A stretch of 37,200 nucleotides of DNA from Sneathiella sp. (GTDB lineage Bacteria; Pseudomonadota; Alphaproteobacteria; Sneathiellales; Sneathiellaceae): assembly GCA_002706985.1 (NCBI GenBank), contig PAKP01000024.1:1-37200 (forward strand), given 5' to 3'. Each line of letters opens with the position of its first letter. Within the stretch, counting starts at the first letter, position 1. Below, piece by piece: positions 16,031-24,818 of this stretch. Under the pieces are notes generated by a model that had not been told where the DNA came from, ran no database searches, and worked only from the letters and a program-made list of their open reading frames with translations. A program made the translations under genes and the position numbers.

Positions 16031-17500
16031 ATGGCTATTGCCCGAGAAACCGTCGATCAGGTCGCCGCTGTTTCCGACAAATATAAATACGGCTTTTTCA
16101 GCGATATCGCGGCCGATACCGCGCCGATCGGCCTGAACGAGGATATCGTCCGCTTCATTTCCGCGAAAAAGGAAGAGCCGGAATGGCTCCTGGAATGGCG
16201 TCTGAAGGCCTATCGCCACTGGCTGACCATGATCGAGCCGGAATGGGCGAATGTCCATTATCCGAAGATCGATTTTCAGGACATCTATTACTATTCCGCG
16301 CCGAAGAAGAAGGACCAGCCGAAAAGCCTCGACGAGGTCGATCCGGAACTTCTGGAAGTCTACAAGAAACTCGGTATCCCGTTGAAGGAGCAGGAAGTCC
16401 TTGCCGGTGTCGAGGGCGCGCATAACGTCGCCGTCGATGCTGTGTTCGACAGTGTCTCCGTCGCCACCACCTTCAAGGACCGGCTGGAGAAGGAAGGCGT
16501 GATCTTCTGCCCGATTTCCGAGGCCGTGCGCGATCATCCCGAGCTGGTGCAGAAATATATGGGCTCTGTCGTGCCCTATACGGATAATTACTATGCGGCG
16601 CTCAACTCCGCCGTCTTTACCGACGGTTCCTTCTGCTACATCCCGGAGGGCGTGCGCTGCCCGATGGAGCTTTCGACCTATTTCCGCATCAACGCGGCCC
16701 AGACCGGCCAGTTCGAGCGGACGTTGATCATCGCCGAGGAAGAAAGTTATGTCAGCTATCTGGAAGGCTGCACGGCGCCGATGCGCGACGAGAACCAGCT
16801 TCACGCCGCGGTGGTCGAGCTTGTCATCATGAAGGATGCCGAGATCAAATACTCGACCGTGCAGAACTGGTATCCCGGCGATGAGAACGGCGTCGGCGGT
16901 ATCTACAACTTCGTGACAAAACGCGCCGCCTGCCGCGGGGACAATGCGAAAGTCTCCTGGACGCAGGTGGAGACCGGCTCGGCGATTACCTGGAAATATC
17001 CCTCCTGCATCCTGCAGGGCGACAACTCGGTGGGCGAGTTCTATTCCATCGCCATCGCCAACAACATGCAGCAGGCGGATACCGGCACGAAGATGATCCA
17101 TCTTGGCAAGAACACGTCGAGCACGATCATCTCCAAGGGGATATCGGCGGGACGCGCGCAGAATACCTATCGCGGCCTCGTTCGCATGGGGCGCAAGGCG
17201 GAAAACGCCCGCAACCACACGGTCTGCGACAGCCTTCTCATTGGCGATAAATGCGGCGCCCATACGGTGCCCTATATCGAGAACCAGAGCCGCACCGCCA
17301 AGATCGAACATGAGGCGACCACCTCGAAAGTGAGCGAGGAGCAGCTTTTCTATTGCCAGCAGCGCGGCCTCTCGGAAGAGGAGAGCATGGCGCTGATCGT
17401 CAACGGCTTCTGTAAGGAAGTATTGCAGAAGCTCCCCATGGAATTCGCGGTGGAAGCCCAGAAACTCGTCGGCATCAGCCTTGAAGGCAGTGTCGGCTAA
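16031..17500 (+). CDS. sufB: Fe-S cluster scaffold component SufB
   Basis: A 489-residue SufB, the core subunit of the SufBC2D scaffold on which iron-sulfur clusters are built. Typical stretches: [29 protein letters not shown] at the start, [24 protein letters not shown] in the middle, [36 protein letters not shown], and the C-terminal [43 protein letters not shown], which contains the conserved cysteine region. Length is normal. The stop is followed after 19 bases by sufC. All essential segments appear intact. Confidence 0.97.
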   Translation: MAIARETVDQVAAVSDKYKYGFFSDIAADTAPIGLNEDIVRFISAKKEEPEWLLEWRLKAYRHWLTMIEPEWANVHYPKIDFQDIYYYSAPKKKDQPKSLDEVDPELLEVYKKLGIPLKEQEVLAGVEGAHNVAVDAVFDSVSVATTFKDRLEKEGVIFCPISEAVRDHPELVQKYMGSVVPYTDNYYAALNSAVFTDGSFCYIPEGVRCPMELSTYFRINAAQTGQFERTLIIAEEESYVSYLEGCTAPMRDENQLHAAVVELVIMKDAEIKYSTVQNWYPGDENGVGGIYNFVTKRAACRGDNAKVSWTQVETGSAITWKYPSCILQGDNSVGEFYSIAIANNMQQADTGTKMIHLGKNTSSTIISKGISAGRAQNTYRGLVRMGRKAENARNHTVCDSLLIGDKCGAHTVPYIENQSRTAKIEHEATTSKVSEEQLFYCQQRGLSEEESMALIVNGFCKEVLQKLPMEFAVEAQKLVGISLEGSVG

Positions 17501-17519
17501 GGAATTGAGAGACTATACT

Positions 17520-18263
17520 ATGTTGGAAATTAAAGACTTACACGCCACCGTCGGGGGCAAGGAAATCCTGAAAGGCATCAATCTCACCATCAATGAGGGC
17601 GAGATTCATGCGGTCATGGGGCCGAACGGCGCCGGCAAGAGCACGCTCTCTTACGTACTGGCCGGGCGGGACGGCTATGAAGTGACTTCGGGCGAAGTCC
17701 TCTATAAGGGTGAAGATCTTCTGGAACTCTCCCCCGATGAGCGGGCTTGCCGTGGCATTTTCCTCGCCTTTCAGTATCCGGTGGAAATCCCGGGCGTTGC
17801 CTCGGCCACCTTCCTGAAGACAGCCTATAACGCGCAGCGCAAGTTTCGCGGCGAACCGGAAGTGGACGCCATGGAATTCCTCAAGCTGGTGCGCGAGAAG
17901 ACGAAGGAGCTCGAGATCAAGGACGACATGCTGAAGCGCGCCGTCAATGTCGGCTTCTCGGGCGGCGAGAAGAAACGTAACGAGGTGTTGCAGATGTCGC
18001 TGCTGGAGCCGGACCTGATGCTTCTCGACGAGACCGATAGCGGTCTTGATATCGACGCGCTCAAGATCGCGGCGGACGGCGTGAACCGTCTGCGCAGCCC
18101 CAAGCGCTCCGGACTGATCATTACCCATTACCAGCGCCTGCTCGACTATATCGTGCCGGATTTCGTCCATGTCCTCGCAGACGGGAAGATCGTCAAGTCC
18201 GGCGACAAGAGCCTCGCCCATGAACTGGAAGAAAAAGGCTACGCAGCACTGAGCGCGGCCTGA
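17520..18263 (+). CDS. sufC: Fe-S assembly ATPase SufC
   Basis: A 247-residue soluble ABC ATPase that drives conformational change of the SufBCD scaffold. Walker [10 protein letters not shown] is at residues 34-42, the Q-loop is [11 protein letters not shown], the signature is [13 protein letters not shown], and Walker B plus D-loop is [16 protein letters not shown], the SufC hallmark. HYQRLLDYI contains the switch His. I chose the ATG at 17520, where homology begins, rather than an in-frame ATG 39 bases earlier that overlaps sufB. The stop lies 11 bases before sufD. Confidence 0.97.
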   Translation: MLEIKDLHATVGGKEILKGINLTINEGEIHAVMGPNGAGKSTLSYVLAGRDGYEVTSGEVLYKGEDLLELSPDERACRGIFLAFQYPVEIPGVASATFLKTAYNAQRKFRGEPEVDAMEFLKLVREKTKELEIKDDMLKRAVNVGFSGGEKKRNEVLQMSLLEPDLMLLDETDSGLDIDALKIAADGVNRLRSPKRSGLIITHYQRLLDYIVPDFVHVLADGKIVKSGDKSLAHELEEKGYAALSAA

Positions 18264-18274
18264 TCGGAATATTG

Positions 18275-19573
18275 ATGAGTAAAATGAAAAGCTTAACGCC
18301 TTTAGCTCAGAATTACGTTGACCGCTTCGATGCGCTCAGGGCGACCCTGCCCGGCCACGGCAATCCGCTGGTGGCAAGCACACGGGAAGCCGGGATTGCC
18401 CGCTTTGCCGCGCTCGATTTTCCGGGCCGCAAAGTCGAGGAATGGCGTTTTACCAACCTCTCCCCGCTGACCAAGGGGATCGAGACAAAGGAAGCCCCAG
18501 CCACAGACACCGTTCCCGAAGCGGAGTTCAAGACGCCCCATGTGATGACCTTCATCAATGGCCGTTTCTCTGGTGAGGACAGCCATCTTGATAAGTTGCC
18601 GGAGGGCATCAAACTTGCCTCTCTCGCGGCGGAGCTGGAAGCGGGCAATACTGCCCTGCCCGATAACGTCGCAGAAGAAAGCCGCGCCGTTGTCGCTCTC
18701 AACACTGCCTATATGGAAGACGGCTTTGTGCTAACGATCGAGCCCGGCGTAACGATCGAAGAGCCGATCCTTATCCGCTTCCTGAGCCAGTCCGGCACCG
18801 CAGAAAACGCCCGGCATATGCGCAATATCGTGCGTGTGAAAGCAAACGCCGAGGTGACGGTGCTTGAAGAGCATTGCGGCGCAAATGGCCATGCCTATTT
18901 CGTCAATCCGGTGACCGATATCGCCCTTGAAGACGGCGCCGCGCTCCATCATTACAAGCTGCAGGCCGAAAGCGATGCGGCCTTTCATCTCGCCAATGTC
19001 GATTGCGACATTCCGAAGGGCGCGACCTATGAGAATTTCAGCCTGTCCACCGGCGCCCGGCTCAGCCGCAACGAGCTGGCAACCCGCATTACCGGATCGG
19101 ACGCGACCAGCATTCTGAACGGTGCCTATCTGATAAGGGGCAAGCAGCACTGTGACACTACCACCATTACCCGCCATCTGGTGCCGGAGAATGACAGCCG
19201 TCAGATCTACAAGGGGATTCTCGATGATGACGCGCAAGGCGTCTTTCAGGGCAAGATCCATATCGCGCCGGATGCACAGAAAGTCGCGGGCGATCAGCTG
19301 AGCCGGGCGCTGCTCCTTTCCGAGCGGTCGTCGGTCGCGGTCAAGCCGGAGCTGGAGATTTACGCCGATGACGTAAAATGCAGCCATGGAGCCTCGTCCG
19401 GCGAGCTTGACGCGGATGCCTATTTTTACCTGCAATCGCGCGGAATTGACGAGAAGACGGCGCGGAAAATGCTGATCGATGCCTTCCTCGCCGATGTGCT
19501 GGAGGAAGTTTCGAACGAAGCGGTGCGCAGCTATTTCGCGGATGTCACCGCCCGCTGGATGGATGAGGTATAG
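18275..19573 (+). CDS. sufD: Fe-S assembly protein SufD
   Basis: A 432-residue SufD, the SufB paralogue that completes the SufBC2D scaffold and helps iron entry. Recognisable features: GNPLVASTREAGIARFAALDFPGRKVEEWRFTNLSPL near the N-terminus, the beta-helix core with HHYKLQAESDAAFHLANVDCDIPKGATYENFSLSTGARLSRNEL, and the C-terminal VKPELEIYADDVKCSHGASSGELDADAYFYLQSRGIDEKTARKML. The ATG follows an in-frame TTG directly; CGGAA lies 5 to 6 bases before. It sits between sufC and sufS with 3 bases to the latter. Confidence 0.96.
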   Translation: MSKMKSLTPLAQNYVDRFDALRATLPGHGNPLVASTREAGIARFAALDFPGRKVEEWRFTNLSPLTKGIETKEAPATDTVPEAEFKTPHVMTFINGRFSGEDSHLDKLPEGIKLASLAAELEAGNTALPDNVAEESRAVVALNTAYMEDGFVLTIEPGVTIEEPILIRFLSQSGTAENARHMRNIVRVKANAEVTVLEEHCGANGHAYFVNPVTDIALEDGAALHHYKLQAESDAAFHLANVDCDIPKGATYENFSLSTGARLSRNELATRITGSDATSILNGAYLIRGKQHCDTTTITRHLVPENDSRQIYKGILDDDAQGVFQGKIHIAPDAQKVAGDQLSRALLLSERSSVAVKPELEIYADDVKCSHGASSGELDADAYFYLQSRGIDEKTARKMLIDAFLADVLEEVSNEAVRSYFADVTARWMDEV

Positions 19574-19576
19574 ACC

Positions 19577-20809
19577 ATGAATGACATGACGACATTCGAT
19601 GTGGAGAAAGTCCGCCGGGATTTCCCGATCTTTTCGCGTGAAGTCCATGGCAAGCCCCTCGCCTTCCTCGACAGCGGCGCCTCGGCCCAGAAGCCGACCG
19701 CGGTGCTGGAGGCTGTGCAGCGCGCCTATGCGGAAACCTATGCCAATGTGCATCGCGGCGTTCATTACCTGAGCCAGGCCTCCACCGACCTTTATGAAGG
19801 CGCGCGGGAAACCGTGCGGGCGCATCTCAATGCCGCCAGCATCGATGAGATCATCTTCACCAAGAACGCGACCGAGAGTATCAATCTGGTCGCCTATTCG
19901 TACGGCTGGACAAATCTGAAGCCGGGCGATGAGATTCTGCTCTCGACATTGGAGCATCATTCGAACATCGTGCCCTGGCAGCTGATTGCCGAGAAGACGG
20001 GCGCCGTCGTGAAGGCCGTGCCCATCGATGCGCATGGGGAATTCATGATGGAGGCCTATCATGACATGCTGGGCCCGAAAACGAAGATTGTCGCCGTCAC
20101 CCATATCTCCAACGCCATCGGCACCATCACACCGGTGAAAGAGATTATCTCGGCTGCCCATGACGCGGGCGCCGTTGTCCTGATCGACGGCAGCCAGGCC
20201 GCGCCCCATATGAAGATCGATGTGCAGGATCTGGGCGCGGATTTCTATGTCTTCACCGGCCACAAGGTATTCGGTCCCACCGGCATTGGCGTGCTCTATG
20301 GCCGCGAGGAACTGCTGGAGGCCATGCCGCCGTTTCTGGGCGGCGGCGATATGGTCGGACGTGTCACCTTCGAAAAGACGACATATGCCAAGGGCCATTC
20401 GAAATTCGAGGCCGGGACACCGCCGATCGTGCAGGCTATTGGTCTCGCGACCGCGATTGACTATATCAACGACATCGGGTTCGAGAAGATCGGGGCGCAT
20501 GAGCAGGCACTGCTCGCCTACGCCACCGAGCAGCTCGGCCAGATCAACAGCCTGCGCATCATCGGCCAGGCCCGGCACAAGGCGCCGATCATCTCTTTCA
20601 CGCTCGACGGGGTGCATCCGCATGATATCGGAACCATCGTCGATCGCGGCGGGGTGGCCATTCGCGTCGGCCATCACTGTGCCCAGCCGCTGATGGATCA
20701 TTTCGATGTGCCGGCGACGGCTCGCGCCTCGATGGCACTTTACAACAACCGCGCCGATATCGATGCCTTGGTGGAATCGGTTAAATCGGTGCAGGAAATT
20801 TTCGGCTAG
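19577..20809 (+). CDS. sufS: Cysteine desulfurase SufS
   Basis: A 410-residue PLP-dependent class V aminotransferase-fold enzyme that takes sulfur from cysteine for cluster assembly. FLDSGASAQKP at the start, HRGVHYLSQ, EHHSNIVPWQ, and the PLP lysine Lys230 in FTGHKVFGPTGIGVLYG. The persulfide-bearing Cys368 lies in RVGHHCAQPLMDHF, the group II (SufS) arrangement with a short active-site loop. The partner sulfur acceptor is SufU, encoded next, 11 bases downstream. No sufE is present in this operon. Confidence 0.97.
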   Translation: MNDMTTFDVEKVRRDFPIFSREVHGKPLAFLDSGASAQKPTAVLEAVQRAYAETYANVHRGVHYLSQASTDLYEGARETVRAHLNAASIDEIIFTKNATESINLVAYSYGWTNLKPGDEILLSTLEHHSNIVPWQLIAEKTGAVVKAVPIDAHGEFMMEAYHDMLGPKTKIVAVTHISNAIGTITPVKEIISAAHDAGAVVLIDGSQAAPHMKIDVQDLGADFYVFTGHKVFGPTGIGVLYGREELLEAMPPFLGGGDMVGRVTFEKTTYAKGHSKFEAGTPPIVQAIGLATAIDYINDIGFEKIGAHEQALLAYATEQLGQINSLRIIGQARHKAPIISFTLDGVHPHDIGTIVDRGGVAIRVGHHCAQPLMDHFDVPATARASMALYNNRADIDALVESVKSVQEIFG

Positions 20810-20820
20810 GACAGACCGCT

Positions 20821-21276
20821 ATGATGGATGAACTAAGAGAGCTTTATCAGGAAGTGATCCTTGATCACAGCAAGAACCCGCGCAACTTCCGCCATCCCGA
20901 AGATGCGAACCATGAAGCGCATGGCTATAATCCGCTCTGCGGCGATACGGTGAGTGTCTATCTCAAGATGGGGCACAACGGCCTGATCGAGGATGCGGCG
21001 TTCGTGGGCAAGGGCTGCGCTATCTCTCTCGCCTCCGCCTCGATGATGACGGATATCATCAAGGGCAAGACAGAGGCCGAGGCGCGGGAAATCTTCGACG
21101 GCTTCAAAAAGCTGGTGACCGGCGAGGAAAATGATTTCGACGCCGGCGAGGATACGGACCGGTTGATGATGCTGGCGGGGGTCAAGGAATTTCCCATGCG
21201 CGTCAAATGCGCGACCCTGCCCTGGCACGCCATGACCTCGGCCATGGACGAAAAGCCGGAAGTCACGACGGAGTAA
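20821..21276 (+). CDS. sufU: SUF system sulfur-acceptor / scaffold protein SufU
   Basis: A 151-residue NifU/IscU-like protein. The conserved ligands are present: Cys40 and Asp42 (NPLCGDTV), Cys66 (GKGCAIS) and Cys130 (RVKCATLPWHAM). The insertion between the second and third Cys marks it as SufU rather than IscU. In SUF systems with SufS it accepts the persulfide sulfur, usually through a zinc-dependent ligand swap. It starts with two adjacent ATGs and follows sufS by 11 bases. The C-terminus is a short acidic tail. Confidence 0.94.
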   Translation: MMDELRELYQEVILDHSKNPRNFRHPEDANHEAHGYNPLCGDTVSVYLKMGHNGLIEDAAFVGKGCAISLASASMMTDIIKGKTEAEAREIFDGFKKLVTGEENDFDAGEDTDRLMMLAGVKEFPMRVKCATLPWHAMTSAMDEKPEVTTE

Positions 21277-21279
21277 GCA

Positions 21280-21648
21280 ATGACGGCAATGGATAAAATA
21301 GAGCGCCCTGTCGCCACCGGCCCCTTCGAGGAAGGCACGACCGGCTCCCCCCTGGAAGAGCCGATCGTGGCGGCCCTGCGCGAGGTGTATGATCCGGAAA
21401 TCCCGGTCAATATCTTCGATCTCGGCCTTATCTATGTGATCGATATCGGTGAGGATGGCGATGTTTTCGTCGGCATGACCCTGACCGCGCCGGGCTGTCC
21501 CGTCGCCGGGGAAATCCCGATCTGGGTCCGTGATGCCGTGATGCCGGTGGACGGCGTGAAGGATGTGGAGGTGGAAATCCTCTGGGATCCGCCCTGGAAC
21601 CCTGATAATATGTCCGACGCGGCAAAACTCGACCTTGGAATGTTTTAA
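21280..21648 (+). CDS. sufT: SUF system Fe-S assembly protein SufT (MIP18/DUF59)
   Basis: A 122-residue MIP18-family protein involved in maturation of some Fe-S proteins. Family pattern: EEPIVAALREVYDPEIPVNIFDLGLIYVIDI, then VGMTLTAPGCPVAGEIPIWVRDAVMPVDGVKDVEVEILWDPPWNPDNMSDAAKLDLGMF. The single conserved Cys lies in TAPGCP. It has an N-terminal extension of about 25 residues that looks flexible. It starts 3 bases after the sufU stop, so it is translationally close to it. Confidence 0.93.
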   Translation: MTAMDKIERPVATGPFEEGTTGSPLEEPIVAALREVYDPEIPVNIFDLGLIYVIDIGEDGDVFVGMTLTAPGCPVAGEIPIWVRDAVMPVDGVKDVEVEILWDPPWNPDNMSDAAKLDLGMF

Positions 21649-21679
21649 GTCGTTATTATATAAGGTCTATAGGTGATAT

Positions 21680-22018
21680 ATGACTGATACACAGATTATG
21701 ACATTGACGGACAGCGCCGCAAAGCGCGTGAAATCCCTGCTCGGCAAGGCGAGCGGCAGCCCGCTGGGCCTGCGGATCGGGATCACGAACACCGGCTGCA
21801 ACGGTCTCAGCTACACCATGGATTACGCAACCGACCAGAAACCGGACGATGCGATCGTGGATACGGGTGATATTACCCTGCTGATCGACCATGACGCCGT
21901 ACAATATGTCTCGGGCACCGAGATGGACTGGCTCGAAGAAGGGTTGCAGTCACGCTTTACCTTCGAAAACCCGAACGAGAAAGGCCGCTGCGGCTGTGGC
22001 TCCTCCTTCCACGTCTAG
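21680..22018 (+). CDS. sufA: A-type Fe-S carrier protein (SufA/IscA-like)
   Basis: A 112-residue HesB/IscA-family carrier that receives clusters from the scaffold and passes them to apoproteins. The three cluster ligands are Cys40 (NTGCNGLSY) and Cys104 and Cys106 (GRCGCGSSFHV). AGGTGAT lies about 6 bases before the ATG. Position at the end of the SUF operon supports SufA rather than ErpA, though sequence alone does not decide this. Its last 23 bases overlap the proposed GTG start of the rhodanese gene in another frame. Confidence 0.92.
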   Translation: MTDTQIMTLTDSAAKRVKSLLGKASGSPLGLRIGITNTGCNGLSYTMDYATDQKPDDAIVDTGDITLLIDHDAVQYVSGTEMDWLEEGLQSRFTFENPNEKGRCGCGSSFHV

Positions 22019-22451
22019 GAACTCCCGAAGAACAGGACTGATTCTGGCCGGGGTCGTGCTGGCTGTCCTCTCAACGGTCCTGATAGCCATGACGTTCGTT
22101 CAGGCCGATGACAGCTACAAGGAGTTTGGATACCGCATGATTACTCCGCTCGAGACCGAGGCGCTTCTGAAACAGCAGCCGGACGTTGTCGTCCTTGATA
22201 TCCGCACTCCGGGCGAGTTCAACGCCGGTCATATCGCGGGCGCCGTCAATATCGATTATTACGCCGATGATTATGAGGCGCGGATTGCCGCGCTCGATCC
22301 CACCAAAACCTATATCCTGCATTGCAAATCCGGCGGCCGCAGCGATCGCTCCCTCCCCCTCATGCGGGCGAACAACATTACGGATGTGCATCATCTCGAG
22401 GCCGGGTTTGACGGCTGGAAATCCGCCGGGCTGCCAATCTCCAGACTCTGA
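21996..22451 (+). CDS. Exported rhodanese-like sulfurtransferase
   Basis: About 151 residues from a GTG inside the end of sufA. The N-terminus is arginine-containing and then strongly hydrophobic (RTGLILAGVVLAVLSTVLIAMTFVQAD), as for a signal peptide or membrane anchor. A single rhodanese domain follows: ITPLETEALLKQQPDVVVLDIRTPGEFNAGHIAGAVNID, and the active-site loop HCKSGGRS with Cys110 as the persulfide nucleophile. An ATG at 22137 behind AAGGAG would give a cytoplasmic form without the hydrophobic part; I prefer the long form because the hydrophobic segment would otherwise be unexplained. Context suggests sulfur handling linked to SUF, but a periplasmic domain could not donate sulfur directly to SufBCD. 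Confidence 0.75.
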   Translation: MAPPSTSRNSRRTGLILAGVVLAVLSTVLIAMTFVQADDSYKEFGYRMITPLETEALLKQQPDVVVLDIRTPGEFNAGHIAGAVNIDYYADDYEARIAALDPTKTYILHCKSGGRSDRSLPLMRANNITDVHHLEAGFDGWKSAGLPISRL

Positions 22452-22467
22452 TAATTTCTATTCACCC

Positions 22468-22497
22468 CTTCCCGTTTTTCGGGAAGTATTCTTTTCC
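22468..22497 (+). terminator. Intrinsic terminator of the SUF operon
   Basis: CTTCCCG-TTTTT-CGGGAAG is a perfect 7-bp stem with a 5-base loop, followed by TATTCTTTT. It lies 16 bases after the rhodanese stop and closes the operon. Confidence 0.8.
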
Positions 22498-22589
22498 ATT
22501 GATTTCTATAGATATATAAATATTTTTTATACTTCATCGATGGCGTCCATCACGTCACCAAAAAAATAATAAAAAAGAGGGAGGGGCTG

Positions 22590-23012
22590 TTGGATAGACT
22601 TGAGTGGCTCGAGACATTTGAGCTGGGAATTACCGAAGTCGATGACGATCATCGTGAATTACTTGCCATCATGAGAAGAATTAAGGATGCGGCGGATCAA
22701 GAGCTTTTCGATGAATGCAGCGCCCTCCTTGATGAGTTGATAGAGTTTTCTGTCGATCATTTCAAACGTGAGGAAGAGATGCTGGCCCAGGCCGGTTATC
22801 CAAATGTCAAAGTTCACAAGGAATATCACGACCGGCTTTTGGATCGGGCAACATCGGTCAAGGAGGTCTGCAAGGAAATACGAACGAGGGATAATCTCAA
22901 GGATTGCTGTGACGAGATGTTTGGCTTCCTGGTGGATGACATCATCAAGGGGGACCTTAAATTCAAATCCTATCTGGAGGAAAAGGGTATCATTAAGCAG
23001 TCTGAAGACTGA
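22590..23012 (+). CDS. Hemerythrin-like protein lacking one iron-ligand His
   Basis: A 140-residue bacteriohemerythrin-type four-helix bundle starting at a TTG behind a strong GAGGGAGGGG site. WLETFELGITEVDDDHREL gives His21; HFKREEEML gives His57 and Glu61; VHKEYH gives His76 and His80. The last motif, normally W(L)xxHIxxxD, reads FLVDDIIKGD, so Asp117 stands where the seventh ligand His is expected, while Asp122 is kept. The di-iron site may be altered or bind oxygen differently. Extra cysteines (CKE, CCDEM) lie in the third helix region. It is downstream of the SUF terminator with its own leader. The role may be oxygen, NO or iron handling. Confidence 0.85.
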   Translation: MDRLEWLETFELGITEVDDDHRELLAIMRRIKDAADQELFDECSALLDELIEFSVDHFKREEEMLAQAGYPNVKVHKEYHDRLLDRATSVKEVCKEIRTRDNLKDCCDEMFGFLVDDIIKGDLKFKSYLEEKGIIKQSED

Positions 23013-23052
23013 AGGTTAATTTTACCTCTTTCCGTGGAACCGAAACCCGTTC

Positions 23053-23081
23053 GTGACATAAACTGGCCGAATTGCTAGTCT
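23053..23081 (+). promoter_or_regulatory. Possible promoter of the TPR protein gene
   Basis: GTGACA, 17 bases, TAGTCT: a good -35 and a weak -10, about 40 bases before the ATG. Proposed from sequence only. Confidence 0.35.
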
Positions 23082-23120
23082 TATCTCTCATTTCAGCACG
23101 AGAACGAGGAACAAGACAGA

Positions 23121-24413
23121 ATGCAGGACCGCTACGGTAACGAGGTCAGCACAGGATCACGGGCGGCGCTTGACGCCTATATCGAAGGGGTGGACCATTT
23201 TCTGGCCGCCCAGGTCGCGGCGGAGGAGGCGCTGAAACGCGCCGTGGCGCTCGACCCGTCCTTCGCCCTCGCCCATGCCGCCCTCGCCCGCTATTACCAG
23301 ATGACCGCCCAGCCGACGGAGGCGCTGAAATCCATGATCTCGGCGCGCGAACTCGGCGCCGGGTTCACGCCGCGCGAACGTGTCCATGTGGCGATCATCG
23401 GCCAGCTGATCGATGGCAACGGCGCCGCGGCCTATGCGGATATAAAGCAGCATATCGCCGATCATCCCCGCGATGTGATGATGCTGCAGCCCTGCGCCGG
23501 GGTGTTCAGCCTGATCGCCTTCAGCGGGCGGCCCTCGCGCGATGCGGAAACCTTCGCCTTCTTCGATAACCTCAAGCAGCATTACGACAAGGACTGGTGG
23601 TTCGACTGCGTGATGGCCTTCGCTCTCTCGGAGATCGGCCGGCTGGAGGAGGCAAAACCGATCATTGAGCGTTCGTTCGACAACAATCCCGCCAACGCCA
23701 ACGCCGCGCATTACAAGGCGCATTTCCTCTATGAATGCGGGGCGCATGAGGAAGGCCGCAGCTTTATCCATGAATGGCTGAAAGGCTATCACCGCAGCTG
23801 CCTGATGCATTGCCATATCAGCTGGCATGATGCCCTCTGGTCGCTGGAACTTGGCAAGGAGGAAGAAGCCTGGGAAATCTTCGAGGAGGCCGTGCGCCCG
23901 GGCGGTGCCTGGGGCCCGCCGATCAATGTGCTGACCGATACGGTATCCTTCCTGCTCCGGGCGGAGATTGCCGGGGAAGAACGGCGTCGCGACCTCTGGC
24001 AGGAGGTCAGCAATTACGCCAGCATCCATTTCCCTGGTCCGGGGATCAGCTTCGTCGATGCCCATTCCGCCATCGCCCATGCCATCGCTGGGGAAGACGA
24101 ACTGCTGGCGGAGCTTGGTGAGACCTCCTCCGGCACGGCAAGCGATATGGTTAACGCCCTCGCCGGGGTCTATCGCGCCTATGCCGCGGGCAAGTGGCAG
24201 GCGGTGATCGACCGGCTGCTCCCGGTGATGGGCAATCATGAGCGACTCGGCGGCAGCCGGGCGCAGCGCGACCTTCTGGAATTCACCCTGCTGCATGCCC
24301 TGCTCAAGCTCGACAAGCGGGAGGAAGCGGAACGCCTTTTCCTCCTCCGTCGTCCCACCCTCGCGAAAGACGGCCTGCCCCCGTCCCTGTTCCCAAAGAC
24401 GGTTGACGCCTGA
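23121..24413 (+). CDS. TPR repeat protein (TTC38-like)
   Basis: A 430-residue all-helical protein without signal peptide. TPR-like helix pairs are visible at AAEEALKRAVALDPSFALAHAALARYYQ, at ALSEIGRLEEAKPIIERSFDNNPANANAAHYKAHFLYECG and at CHISWHDALWSLELGKEEEAWEIFEEAV. The order, including the segment FTPRERVHVAIIGQLIDGNGAAAYADIKQHIADHPRD, resembles the tetratricopeptide-38 family, whose biochemical role is unknown. GAGGAA lies 9 bases before the ATG. The stop is 4 bases from the stop of the convergent NIPSNAP gene. Confidence 0.82.
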   Translation: MQDRYGNEVSTGSRAALDAYIEGVDHFLAAQVAAEEALKRAVALDPSFALAHAALARYYQMTAQPTEALKSMISARELGAGFTPRERVHVAIIGQLIDGNGAAAYADIKQHIADHPRDVMMLQPCAGVFSLIAFSGRPSRDAETFAFFDNLKQHYDKDWWFDCVMAFALSEIGRLEEAKPIIERSFDNNPANANAAHYKAHFLYECGAHEEGRSFIHEWLKGYHRSCLMHCHISWHDALWSLELGKEEEAWEIFEEAVRPGGAWGPPINVLTDTVSFLLRAEIAGEERRRDLWQEVSNYASIHFPGPGISFVDAHSAIAHAIAGEDELLAELGETSSGTASDMVNALAGVYRAYAAGKWQAVIDRLLPVMGNHERLGGSRAQRDLLEFTLLHALLKLDKREEAERLFLLRRPTLAKDGLPPSLFPKTVDA

Positions 24414-24416
24414 GCG

Positions 24417-24746
24417 CTAGAATTTCACAGACTTTCCATGCGGGCCGGAGGCAAGGGTGAGGAACGTCCGGTCCTCGCGCAGGAGAAACTTCTCCCGCAT
24501 CGCAAAGTCGTAATTCTCCCGCCCCAACGGATCGGCGGCGAGCCGCGCGCGATAGGCCTCATAGGCCGCCAGGCTCTCGATATGATAGACGCCATAGGCG
24601 AGCGTGCTCGATCCCTCATGCGGCGCGAAATAGCCGACAAGATCGGCGCCCGAGCGCGGGATCGCCTCCCCCCAGTTCCGCGCATATTGCACGAACTGGT
24701 CCTTTTTCGTCGGGTCGATATGGTAACGGATAAAACAGGTAATCAT
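24417..24746 (-). CDS. NIPSNAP family protein
   Basis: A 109-residue ferredoxin-like alpha/beta barrel protein of the NIPSNAP group. MITCFIRYHIDPTKKDQFVQYARNWGEAIPRSGADLVGYFAPHEG is the characteristic first half, and YHIESLAAYEAYRARLAADPLGRENYDFAMREKFLLREDRTFLT the second. I chose the second ATG because AAGGAG lies 6 bases before it, whereas it would touch the first. It is divergent from the ArsR gene with 72 bases between starts, a common regulator-target layout. No enzymatic activity is established for the family. Confidence 0.85.
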   Translation of the reverse strand: MITCFIRYHIDPTKKDQFVQYARNWGEAIPRSGADLVGYFAPHEGSSTLAYGVYHIESLAAYEAYRARLAADPLGRENYDFAMREKFLLREDRTFLTLASGPHGKSVKF

Positions 24747-24783
24747 GGGCATCTCCTTTGGCTGAATGCGCGGAGAATAGCCA

Positions 24784-24812
24784 TTGCGTGGCGAGAATGC
24801 TTCGACTACAAT
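24784..24812 (+). promoter_or_regulatory. Promoter of the ArsR gene, probably leaderless
   Basis: TTGCGT, 17 bases, TACAAT. The ATG lies at 24819, seven bases after the -10 box, so transcription should start at or next to the A of the start codon. There is no Shine-Dalgarno before the ATG, which fits a leaderless mRNA. Confidence 0.6.
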
Positions 24813-24818
24813 CGAACT

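Noticed and set aside
18731..20701. A 656-codon frame opposite sufD and sufS
   Set aside because: Shadow frame of two certain genes; composition-driven absence of stops.
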